A stretch of DNA of 64,000 nucleotides from Pleurodeles waltl. Lineage: Eukaryota > Chordata > Amphibia > Caudata > Salamandridae. The translations under genes and the position numbers were made by a program. Within the stretch, counting starts at the first letter, position 1. Every line of letters starts with the position of its first letter. Location of the stretch: the NCBI RefSeq assembly GCF_031143425.1, contig NC_090437.1, positions 842,841,978 through 842,905,977 on the forward strand. The letters run 5' to 3'. Below the pieces are notes generated by a model. It was not told the origin of the DNA, did not search any database, and saw only the letters and a list, made by a program, of their open reading frames with translations. Shown piece by piece: positions 54,560-64,000 of this stretch.

Positions 54560-56510
54560 TAGAAGCTGAGTAGGTCAGGCATTAAGGGGGAGGAAGAGAT
54601 CATACCTGTTTTATCTGGAAGAGCCAAGTCATGAGGTTCCTGTGGAAGTCCATGAGGGAGGGGGAGGTTTTGAGCTGTTGTGGGAGGCCATTTCAGGTCT
54701 TGGCTGCAAGGTATGACAAAAAACGTCCTCAGCTTCTGGCCTTCTTGATGCAAGGGAGGTGTGCTCCTTCCTGGGCGGCAGATCAGTGGTGTCTGGTGGC
54801 TTGGTAGAAGTTGAGGCAGTGGTTGAGGTGCATTGGGCTGGTGTAGTGGAGAGCTTTGTAGGCATAGGTGAGGAGCTTGAACTTACATCTTTCCTGGACT
54901 TGGAGCCAGTGGAGATTGTTGAGGTGTGGGTATTTCACTGTATGTTCAGGATGAGTCTGTTGGCAGTTTTCTGGGTGGTTTGGAGTCCGCATAAAACATG
55001 AGCTGGGATTCCAAAGTAGGAGGTGTTTCCATAGTCATGTCTACTTGTGATAAGAGCCTTGTTGACTGTTCATCTGGTGTTAGTGGGATCCACTCAAAAT
55101 TCTTGTGTGGCATTTGCAGGATGTGAAAGCATGATGAAGCGACAGCGTTACTCTGTTTGCTCATGGAGAGGTTGGTGTCCAGGTTGATCCTGAGGTTCTT
55201 GGCATGGTTCACAGGGACAAGTGGGGTGCCAAGTTCAGAATGTCACTAAAGGATGTCCTGGGGAGTGGTTGTTGCTGATGATAAGGACTTCGGTTTTGTC
55301 TGTGTTGAGATGGAGGCAGTTGTTTTTGCTCATGCAACATTGCTTTGGCGGTGCTGGTTGGTAAGGCAGATAATGAGGTGTGTGACATTGGCGTAGGATA
55401 CCATGTTGATGCCATGGGCTCTCACAGTGTCCATGAGTGGCACCATGTACATGTCAAAGAGTGTTGGGCTGAGCAATGATCCTTGGGGGACTCCTCAGAT
55501 GAGTTTCTTGGGTTCTGAGGTGTAGAGGGGAAGTCTAACTCATTTAGTTCTGCCCCTGAGGAAGAAGGCTATCCACCTGAGGGCCGGTCTGCAGAGCTGA
55601 AGCTTTCTGATTCAATGAGTTATGGGTGACCGTATTGAAAGCTGTGGAGAGGTCCAGGAGAGTTAGTGTGGCCATTTCTCCCCGATCAGGGATGCTTCTG
55701 ATGTCATCGGTGGCCACAATGAGGTATGTTTCTGTTCTGTGGTTGGTGCGAAAGCCAGATTGAGAGCTGTCTAGGAGCTGATGGATTTCTAGGTGATCTG
55801 CGAGTTGGGTATTGAGGGCATTGTCCATGACTGTAGCTGCAAAAAGGCAGGAGCGGAATGGGTCTGTAGCTACTGAAGGTGTTGAGGTCCACTGTTGGTT
55901 TCCTCAATAGGGCGTTGACTTCTGCATTTTTCCAGTAAGGCTGGAAGGTGGCGTGGTTATGGAGGTGTTGATGATAGCAGTGAGCGCGGGGGTGGTAGTA
56001 GTTCTTCAAAGGTGTATATGAAGTGGGGGCATGGTTCTGAGGTGGCTCCTGAGTGGATGGTATTTATCAGGGCTGTGGTGTCTTCATTCAAGAGGGGCTT
56101 CCAGTTGCTTACCTTCTCTTTGGTGAAGTGTGAGGTGTCCTGATGGGCATTCATATTGGTGTGCTGAGGGTCAGATGTGTTGTAGATTTTAGCAATTGTC
56201 TGTTCACATAGTGCTTGGAACGAGATGATGTTGTTGGCAGCTGAGGGGTTGTAGAACACTTAGATGATGGTGAAGAGTTCTTTGGCATTGTTTGGGCTGA
56301 CTTTGAGTCTGAGAGTTAGGGCCTTTTTCTTTGTGCCTCATACTTGTTGGTGGTAGAGGTTGAGGGCAGCTTTGTATGTGGATCTTGTGGTGTTTTTTTT
56401 GTTGAGTCTCGATTTTGTCTCACGTTGTTTGCAGTGTCACTTGGACTCCCAGATGTTGTTTGTGTGCCAGCTGGGTTCTTTGCTGCTGGGTTCTTACTTT
56501 ACTCACAACA
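54560..56510 (-). mobile_element. L2/CR1-like LINE RT and C-terminal region, decayed
   Basis: Minus-strand pieces in order: linker and fingers at 55957-56500, 'TFSSYRPIPLLPF' near 55890-55930, 'LLDSSQSGFRTNHRTETYL' and 'LTLLDLSTAFNTVTH' at 55630-55760 (motif A with catalytic Asp), 'RNLGVIID'-like sequence ('KNLRINLDTNLSM') at 55160-55200, 'LHWLQVQERCKFKLL' near 54880-54930, and the C-terminal Pro/Ser-rich end. Multiple stops and shifts. RT of an L2/CR1-type LINE; no intact frame. Confidence 0.75.
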
Positions 56511-56529
56511 GTAAACAACAGCACTAACC

Positions 56530-59145
56530 CATTTTCAACAAACCTCTTGAGGAGAAGATTAACACAACCTCTAGTTGCAGATTCCTTACCATAGAATTTC
56601 CCCAGGTGTCAGACTGGATCCGGAGATTTTTTCTTCAAGCAGTACCCTTGCATGCCATCAGGTCTCATCAGTGATGATCCGCATCGGGTTTGTTTGTGTT
56701 GTCTGGAGCGCAACCACGACCTGAATTTGTGCTCGGAGTGCCCGGCCATGCACCCGAAGGCTTTGAGGGAGCAGTCCTCAGAGCTCAAGGGAGCCGGGCT
56801 CTCGACTCCACATCGCTCCTGGTCTCGCTAGAGGGGATGGTCCAGAGACCGGCCGCGGAGTCATCACCACTCGTCATCCTCCAAATCATCATGACATTAG
56901 GGTACTAAGAAGAAGAAGTCGAAGAGGGCTAGGCATTCTTTGACTTCACCCCATCACTCGGCTAATGCAACGCAGGAAGAGCATCGACGTTCTAGGCCTC
57001 CGTCCGCAGAGCCTGTTTCTGGGTCCGCTCCTCCCCGAATTTCCGGGAGCTGGAGCAACCCCTGCCCAACTCAAAGAATTTTATGAGGCCATGCGCCTCA
57101 TGTTTGGGCAGTCCAACCCCTCTCAGGTGCCTTCAGGACCTAGGGGCTCAGAAGGAGTGCTCTTTGGGTTCTGCGCTGGCAGCTCTGGCTCCGGCCCCCG
57201 AGGGTCCCCCCGGATCCGCTTCCGGATCTGCATCGGTGCCGGTCATACCTTTGAGACCTGCTCTGGTGAAGTCATTGATGCTCCTGATGTCGATTGGGCC
57301 CACAATCAACGCCAACTCGATCCTGATCCTTGACGACCCGGAGCCGGAATAGCATCCGTCAAATCCGATTCTAACTTCGACAGGGCCTAGCCAACCCAGG
57401 TTGGATTCAGACCCTTTTAACTTTGGGTATGAATATGAGGAAGGATTGGCGGGGTCGGTGGACCCTTATGAATACCAGCAAGATGAGCAGAACATGAACT
57501 GGGCTCAGGAATTGGGCGACGCCAGCGGTCTTTATACCTTTCCAGACACTGGCATGCTGTCTCCTCCTACCGTGGCTACGGCTGAGGGAGCTTCATATTC
57601 CATGGTGGTCAGTAGAGCGGATGAGGTCCTCGGCCTTGAGCTGCCTACTGCTGCGGTCAGGACTAATCTCCTGGCGAGGTGCTTCAGCCCAGAGCCTCTG
57701 CTTCGGAACCTCTACTTCCATTTAACAAAGCCCTCACTGATGTCCTACTGGGTACTTGTTCCAGACACAGCACAGGGGCTCCTATGAATAGTACAATCGT
57801 TCACTGCCATCGGCCTACCCCAAACGACCCTAAATTCCTGACCCAACACCCCACACCTGAGAGCTTGGTCATTCAGGCATCCTCGTCATCTGGTGCGTTC
57901 TCTTCCGCTCCCCCGGATAGGGAATCAAAAATGCTGGCTAATCTTGGGAAGAAGAAGTTTTTTTCCTCCAGTCTGGGCTTTGCGGTCAGTGAACACTGCA
58001 TGCCTTTTGGGCCATTATACCTACTCGTTGTGCAACTCGGTTGCACACGTTTTGCCACAGATCCCGGAGGAGACCCGTGCGATCGTCTCCCAGGCTGTTG
58101 CTGATGGGAGAGATGCGTTCAAGTTCGCCATAAAATGTGGGCTGGACACGACCGACTCTCTGGGCAGATCGGTTGTGTCGACAGTGGCATTACAATGCCA
58201 CACCTGGTTGAGAACTTCTGTTTTTTCGGGGGATGTCCAACAGACCCTGATGAACATGCCCATTGATGGCGCTCCCAAGGACTCCCGGGCTACGACTCGG
58301 TCCCTTGGACTTTCCACTGCCCCTCGCCCCCACCAGTCTGCCTTTCGCCCCTTTCTTGGACACAGAAGGGGCTCCCTGTCATGTCCCCTCCCTAGCCACT
58401 GTGTCACGCATGCTGTACAGCCCCTGCATGGCCAGGGATGTGGAATCCCATGGGCTCATGGGATAGGTAACCAGAGGTCTGCCCAGTCCACTGCCGCCCC
58501 AGCTGCAGCCTCCAAACCTTCCTAGTCCGTCCCCCCCACTTCAGACAAGTTGGTGGCAGGATCATCCATCACCTGCCCCACTGGGAACCTATCACGACGA
58601 ACAGGTGGGTTTCACAGATCGTCCAAAGGGGCTACTCCCTCACCTTCGAGACTTCCCTTCCGGCTATGCATCCATCATTTGGCCCTCTCTAACGGAGGAT
58701 CAGTTGGCACTTCTCCGCAAGGAAGTTCCAGCTCTTTTGGCCAAGGGGGCCATATAGAGGGTGTGGTTGCTATTCCCGCTACTTTCTGGTGCCCAAGACG
58801 GACAATGGCCTGCGTCCTATCCTCGACCTCAGAACCCTCAATCTCTTGCTCAGGGAGTAGAAGTTCAAAATGATCACCTTGGCTCAGGTCCTTTCTGCCT
58901 TGGACCCAGGAGAATGGATGGTGGCTTTGGACTTGCAAGACATTTATTTTCATATCCCTGTCTTGCCTGTCCACAGATTTTACCTACGATTCATGGTAGG
59001 TAACAAACACATTATGGTTACTGTGCTACCCTTTGGCCTTACCAGCGCCCCTCGAGTGATCCCGAAAGTGATGTCAGTGGTCGCAGCTCATCTGCATAGG
59101 TCGGGAATTTCGGTCTTCTCCTACTTTGACGACTGGCTGTTGTAG
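56530..59145 (+). mobile_element. DIRS-like retrotransposon fragment: gag and RT
   Basis: The 5' leader near 56560-56660 ('ctagttgcagattccttacc', 'agactggatccgg') has the look of a DIRS terminus. Gag frames at 56965-57333, 57401-57787 and 57893-58525 follow; the last has 'GRDAFKFAIKCGLDTTDSLG' and 'TWLRTSVFSGDVQQTLMN', characteristic of DIRS gag. RT blocks 'LSALDPGEWMVALDLQDIYF', 'VLPFGLTSAPRV' and 'VFSYFDDWLL' (catalytic Y-x-D-D) end at 59145, where a family-X LTR begins abruptly. RNase H and recombinase are missing. Frames are broken between gag and RT. Confidence 0.85.
58870..59145 (+). pseudogene. DIRS RT catalytic segment
   Basis: An open run of 91 codons covers RT motifs A ('VALDLQDIYFHIPV'), B ('LPFGLTSAPRVIPK') and C ('YFDDWLL'). 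The catalytic aspartates are all present, yet the chain ends directly after motif C at the element junction, so no complete enzyme can be made. Confidence 0.8.
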
Positions 59146-60548
59146 GCAGGTCACGGTGCAGGCCAGTGGCGTTGTTGGCGGCATCACAGTGTTTTTTTTT
59201 CTTTTACAGCACAGAACACACAGTTCCCAGTGCTGCAGGTCGAGAAACTGAAGTCTTTGGTGTTCCTGAGACTTCCGACAAGCTCTACTCCAAGCCCTTG
59301 GAGAACTTTCTCAAGCAGGATACACAGCGGAGTTCACCCTTTGCACCCTTTTAAGGCAGAAGCAGCAACTGCAGGCCACTCCAACAAAGCAACACAGCAA
59401 AGGGTCAGTACTTCTCCTCCAGCTCTTCAGCTCTTCTCCTTGGCAGAGGTTCTTCTTGATTCCAGAAATATTCTAAACATCTGGGCTTTTGGGTCCAATA
59501 CTTCTACACCTTCCTGCCTATAAAATAGGCATACTTCAGAGGAAAGTCTCTGTTTTTCACAAGATCCTGCCTTGCCTGGGCCTGGCCCCTGACCCACTCC
59601 AGGGGGTTGGAGACTGCATTGTGTGAGGGCAGGCACAGTCCTTTCAGGTGTGAGTGACCACTCCTCCCTCCACTCTAGCTCAGATGGCTCATCAGGATAT
59701 GCAGGCTACACCCCAGCTCCCGTTGTGCCACTGTCTAGAGGAGAGAAGCAAACAGGCCAACTGTCAAACTGACCCAGACAGGGAAACCACAAACGGGCAG
59801 AGTCACAGAATGGTTTAAGCAAGAAAATGCCTACGTTTGAAAAGTGGAATTTTCAAACTAACAATCTAAAAACCAACTTCACTAAAAGATGTATTTTTAA
59901 ATTGTGAGTTTAGACACCCCAAACTCCACATTTCTATCTGCCCTCAAAGGGAATCTGCGCTTTAAAGTTATTTAAAGGCAGCCCCCATGTTAACCTGTGA
60001 GAGAGATAGGCCTTACAACAGTGAAACACAAATTTGGCAGTATTTCACTGTTAGGACATGTAAAACACACCAGTGCATGTCCTACTTTTTAAATACACTA
60101 CACCCTGCCCATGGGGCTACCTGGGGCCTACCTGTATAAAAAGGGAAGGTTTGGGCCTGGCAAGTAAGTACATTTGCCAGGTCGAGTTGGCAGTTTAAAA
60201 ATGCACACACAGACACTGCAGTGGCAGGTCTGAGCCATGTTTACAGGGCTACTAATGTGGGTGACACAACCAATGCTACAGGCCCACTAGTAGTATTGGA
60301 TTTACAGGCCCTAGGCACCTCCAGTACACTGTACTAGGGACTTACTAGTAAATCAAATATGCCAATGATGGATAAACCAATCACCAATATAATTTATATA
60401 GGGAGCACTTGCACTTTAACACTGATCAGCAGTGATAAAGTGTGCCGAGACAATACACCAGCAAAAACAGAGTCCAGCATACCATAAAACAGGAGGTCAG
60501 AAGGCAAAAAGACAGGGGAGACACGCCAAAAAGCTGCCAGGTCTAACA
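59146..60548 (-). repeat. LTR of family X, copy B, truncated
   Basis: The reverse complement starts TGTTAGACCTGGCAGC (ending at 60548) and follows copy A (36754-38940) in order for about 1.4 kb: 'ccctagtaca', 'ccaggcccaaacc', 'gttaacatgggggct', 'gtggagtttgggg' and so on. The final third of the LTR, including the GACGCA cluster and the TCTAACA end, is missing. The break coincides with the end of the DIRS fragment. Confidence 0.7.
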
Positions 60549-60699
60549 CTTCCCTGCACGCATATTTGTGTGCAGGGAAAACGGATGAAAACTCCGCTTT
60601 CATCAAGAGAGAACTGTTTGACAGCTCTCTCTTGCTGAAAGCGGACTTTGTTTGCAAAACGCAGCTATGTCCTGGGGGTGGGCACCCCGGCACATAGAA
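60549..60699. repeat. Inverted repeats around 60549-60660
   Basis: CCCTGCACgcatatttgtGTGCAGGG (60552-60578) and a longer arm AAAACGGATGAAAACTCCGC-type sequence, partly mirrored by GAGAGAACTGTTTGACAGCTCTCTC (60606-60632) and AAAGCGGACTTTG, form adjacent hairpins. No function is apparent. Confidence 0.5.
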
Positions 60700-61190
60700 G
60701 GAGCTGGCCTTGGGGGATGGTGGTCCCCAGGGCCATCAGTGGCTCCACACGAGGTGCAGCGTGGCTCCCCTACAACAATCATAGTCCCTTGGAGGTGGTG
60801 GTCCCCAGAGCTGTGGGGGTCCAAAACAGACCCCTATCATTCTTTTTATTATAGGCCTGGTGAGGTGGTGGGCCCCAGGGCTGTGGAGGGCTGCTGGGGA
60901 GCCACGCGCCCCGCACTCTATTTAAACATAGCCCCAGGGAGGTGGTGGTCCCCAGGCTGCAGCGGTGCCGGATGGCCCCCTGCATCCATTTTGATTAAAG
61001 CCCTGGAGAGGTGAAAGTCCTCAGGGCTGTGGAGGGCCGTGCGGCCCCAGTTTTGAATTGCATTTAAGCCTTATGGAAGTAACAGTCCCTGGGGCTGCGG
61101 GGGACCAGGTGGCTTCTGGCACACATAATTTTATTTGTCCCGTGAGGTGGCAACCCCCGGGGCACCATTGGGCCCGGGCATCCCCGCATT
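60700..61190. repeat. Minisatellite, unit about 73 bp, GC-rich
   Basis: Seven diverged units carry 'gaggtggtggtccccagggc' variants near 60717, 60796, 60865, 60939, 61008, 61083 and 61145. Units to the right are more diverged. Long frames over this block (both strands) are repeat artefacts. Confidence 0.75.
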
Positions 61191-61414
61191 TCTGCTTTAA
61201 AATATGAATAGCCTCAGGACTTGGCCCATAAGGTTGTTCCAGCTAAAGCACGGAAGCCTGCCCTTTTAAAAAAAATATTTTCACTGGTTCTGCACATCTG
61301 CTTCGAATCGCAGTGAAAATGTAAAAATAAATGTTTTTTAGCTTTCGGTAAGTCTTTCTGGGATGCCAGCACCAGAACTAAGGGGTCAGGGTTTGCCTAA
61401 CCTGGCCGACTTTC

Positions 61415-61439
61415 TTTTTTTTTTTTTTTTTTTTTTTTT
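61415..61439. repeat. Poly-T run (25 bp)
   Basis: An uninterrupted T run. It could be the reverse complement of a retroposon poly-A tail, but no adjoining body was recognised. Confidence 0.85.
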
Positions 61440-61966
61440 AAACTTTTGTCAAAGGACTCCCTAGATGGCTGCTAACAGTTCCTTGTTGAAGTGTTTCACA
61501 GCCAATCAGAGCAGTGCATTTGCCATGCATATGCTCTTATTCTCTGCAAAATAGTCCTGAAGGATTTGTGTCCCTAGATATACTACATTTTTTGCCCTTT
61601 AGTGTCTCCAAAACTACTGAACAGATTTACACCAAATAGGCGAAAGCATATTTGCATACCGAAAGCTAGCTTTCTGCCTAATATGTGTAATTCCGTCCAG
61701 TGGTTTGGGTTGTAGTCGTGTCTAAAGGGCTATGGGAATTAACATGGAAAATGCAATTTCTTTCACCCCCTCTTTTTCTCGGTCCCCGCTTGACGGATCA
61801 CCCAGAAACTCTCTGTGCACAACAAGAATTACAGGCACATTTTTTGGGGGGAAAATTTCATGAAGATTCGTCAAACGGTGCTAAAGATTGAGGCAAGTCA
61901 AAAAACGCCTTTTCTAGGGAAACATGGTCCTAACTATAACTACTTAGTGGCAACCGCCATTAGGTA

Positions 61967-62026
61967 GTATGTATGTATGTATGTGTGCGTATATATATAT
62001 ATATATATTTTTATATATATATATAA
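61967..62026. repeat. Microsatellite (GTAT)n/(TA)n
   Basis: GTAT repeats pass into TA repeats, with a TTTT interruption near 62009. Confidence 0.9.
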
Positions 62027-64000
62027 AAGTCCCTTATTGGAGCTTTATGAGAAATTAAAGTTAAAAAATATATATTTCCCACGTGGACGATGCACGGTGC
62101 CATCAGATCTCTAGATATGATCTAATTGGCTGCCACCACATCAACAAAGATCTGATGTCTGCCATTTTTAGGACTCTGGGACTCCATAACGCTGTCCTGA
62201 CAAAAAGATGTAAAAAAACACATAAGAGGCAGGGTACAGATATTCAGCCCCCTACACCCGGTGACCTAATTGGCAGTTTTTTTTTATTGGCTCCAGGGAT
62301 TCACAGGGCTCCAAAAAATAAAATGATGTTTTCCCACCTTTTACTAGAAAACCTCTAGTGATGGGCCAGTGCCAGAGGTAGTGGCGCTTTTTGTTTTGAG
62401 GAGACGGACGAATGCCCTTCCTCCCCAAGGTTGGTTAAGACCCCCTCCTCCAGGTGTTCTGTTCCTATAATAGGGAGGAGGAATGCATCCCCCTCATGCC
62501 TCATAGAGGCTCGGGGTACCCCATGCCCCAGGGCCAAACATTTATTTTAAGAGGGTGGGGGGCACTGAGCCTCTTTAACAAGCCTTGATCAGGCCTTAGG
62601 AACCGTTGCCCAAGTCAGTATTTTGAAAAAGGGGATGCGGTGTGGAACCCCCCTGGGCCAAAGATTGGTCCCAGGACCCCATCCCCGGGGCGCAATACAT
62701 TGCAGTGTCCCAGGGACCTGATTCCCTCAGGGGTCTCTGCCCAGAAGAGTGCAGGCATACCCTGCCCATATTCTCCAAGGCCAGGAAGAAATCTGTGCTC
62801 CTTCCCTGGCAGGAGCAGTGGAAATTGCTGAGCAAAGTAATGGAGCTGGCTCAGGTCAGCACTCAGTATGGTGCTGTTAGGGGAACTGGCTAGGGTTGAG
62901 GAGCCCCAATGTGGGAGACTTTATGCGTGCCACCGGTGGCCATGGCCATTAAAATAACTGGCCAGGTCTCACCAGGGAAGCTGGCAAAAGTCATGGGGGT
63001 ATAGGGCTCACCCCCACCAGTGCTTTGTTCTGGGTGTCCCCAGGGGATGCAGGTCAGGGCACCCAGTGATAAAAAATAAAATGGTGGCGGGGTCACAAGA
63101 GCTTTTGGGCTCCCTCTGCAGCCCCCAACATTAAAAAATAGTGTGGGTGTTCGCGTGGGCACCGAGAACTCCAATTAAAAATATTTAAACATAATAAATG
63201 GATAATAAATGATCGTCAAGAGCCGCTCATTTATTATTCAGTGCTATGACAAAGAGAGCCCCATTATGCCCTAGGGCTTGTATGAAGAATATATTTTCTA
63301 CCTAATGGTGCCCCCAGAAGAGGCAGGGGCAACACAAAACATTTTTTCAGTGTTGCTGGGGGAGTGCAGCAGTGTCCCAGCAACTTTTATAAACAAACAA
63401 TAAACCCTAGGAGAGCTTACCGTATTTTTTAAACACTCCAAGCTAGAGCTCTATGCTCTTCAGCTGAAGTACAGGGACTGCAAGTAGTTTTTATGGTTGC
63501 ACTTTGTGGCTCAAAAAATGTACAGAAAATAAACTCAAACACATTGTACAATTTTTTTTTTTTATAAACTAGCTTTATTGAAAACATGTTATGTGAATTA
63601 ATGAAATATACATTTGAATATGTTTATAAGTGACTTTTTGTCAAAGCCAATAGTTCTGCTTTATGTATGTTAAGCCGGTAGCACCTGCCATTTCTATTTA
63701 GTTTTTTCAGCCTTTGGCAAAGCCAGTAGGTTGGCCTTATTTAAAATGACACCTTTTATATTGTTACATGACATGGCCAGCTATGTTAAGGGTCAGGGAG
63801 TGGGAAAAGTTGGGTGCAGTGCCTGGCCACAAACCAGCAGGTTTGGGGAGGTTTGGATGCCCATGCCCTGCGACCAACCTAATACCGCACAGAAACATTG
63901 GTATTCACTGGAAAAAAAACAAATGTTAAATTGACAGTTATAGTTAAGGATTAAAAAAACCTTAAAAAAACAGCAAAGGTTAAAGGTATGTTATTGTTTG
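62027..64000. other. Unassigned repeat-like region
   Basis: Moderately GC-rich blocks at 62370-63180 with words such as 'ccccagggccaaa' recall the minisatellite at 60700 but do not form a clear array. A short inverted repeat (GTTGCTGGG/CCCAGCAAC) lies near 63351-63382. No gene is supported. Confidence 0.35.

Noticed and set aside
60600..61014. Gly/Trp/Pro-rich frames on both strands
   Set aside because: They are translations of the 73-bp minisatellite.

Overview
The window looks like a piece of a very large, repeat-saturated vertebrate genome. A urodele amphibian (newt or salamander) is most likely. This is an inference from the mix of elements: DIRS-like tyrosine-recombinase retrotransposons, an ERV-L-type endogenous retrovirus, L1- and L2/CR1-like LINEs, a Penelope-like element, PIF/Harbinger elements with many hairpin-rich MITEs, and LTRs 2-3 kb long. 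I see no bacterial or organellar genes, no rRNA or tRNA gene and no CRISPR array. Nearly every long open frame belongs to a transposable element. The one good candidate for host coding sequence is a 99-bp exon at 23453-23551 (+), so much of the window may be intron of a host gene.

Layout. 1-560: LINE reverse transcriptase on the minus strand. 985-1445: foldback repeat. 1545-2463: two minisatellites. 2464-12930: a Harbinger element whose Myb-like gene is split by a complete ERV provirus (3475-11856, minus strand, 5-bp target duplication). 13150-14520: DIRS tyrosine-recombinase fragment. 16062-19601: hairpin MITEs. 19925-21610: L1 C-terminal fragment. 23453-23551: putative host exon. 25944-31262: a long LTR (family 'X') interrupted by a 3.0-kb solo LTR (family 'Y'). 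31597-32308: MITE. 33540-33801: minisatellite.

34720-41712 is an L1 element holding a MITE and an ERV-like remnant; the remnant itself holds an intact 2.2-kb solo LTR of family X. 42540-51060 is a Penelope-like element carrying a GIY-YIG endonuclease domain and a decayed hammerhead-ribozyme-like motif; it is interrupted by a young Ty3/gypsy element (43961-49384). 52238-52959: MITE. 54028-54300: foldback. 54355-56510: L1 and L2/CR1-like LINE pieces. 56530-59145: DIRS gag-RT fragment, abutting a truncated family-X LTR (59146-60548). 60700-64000: a 73-bp minisatellite, microsatellite and unresolved repeats.

Nesting gives relative ages: Harbinger before ERV; L1 before ERV remnant before solo LTR X; LTR X copy C before LTR Y; Penelope before gypsy. 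None of the autonomous elements is intact. The gypsy copy is the least decayed, with two differences across 108 bp of shared LTR. All family assignments come from reading motifs by eye; no database search was run.
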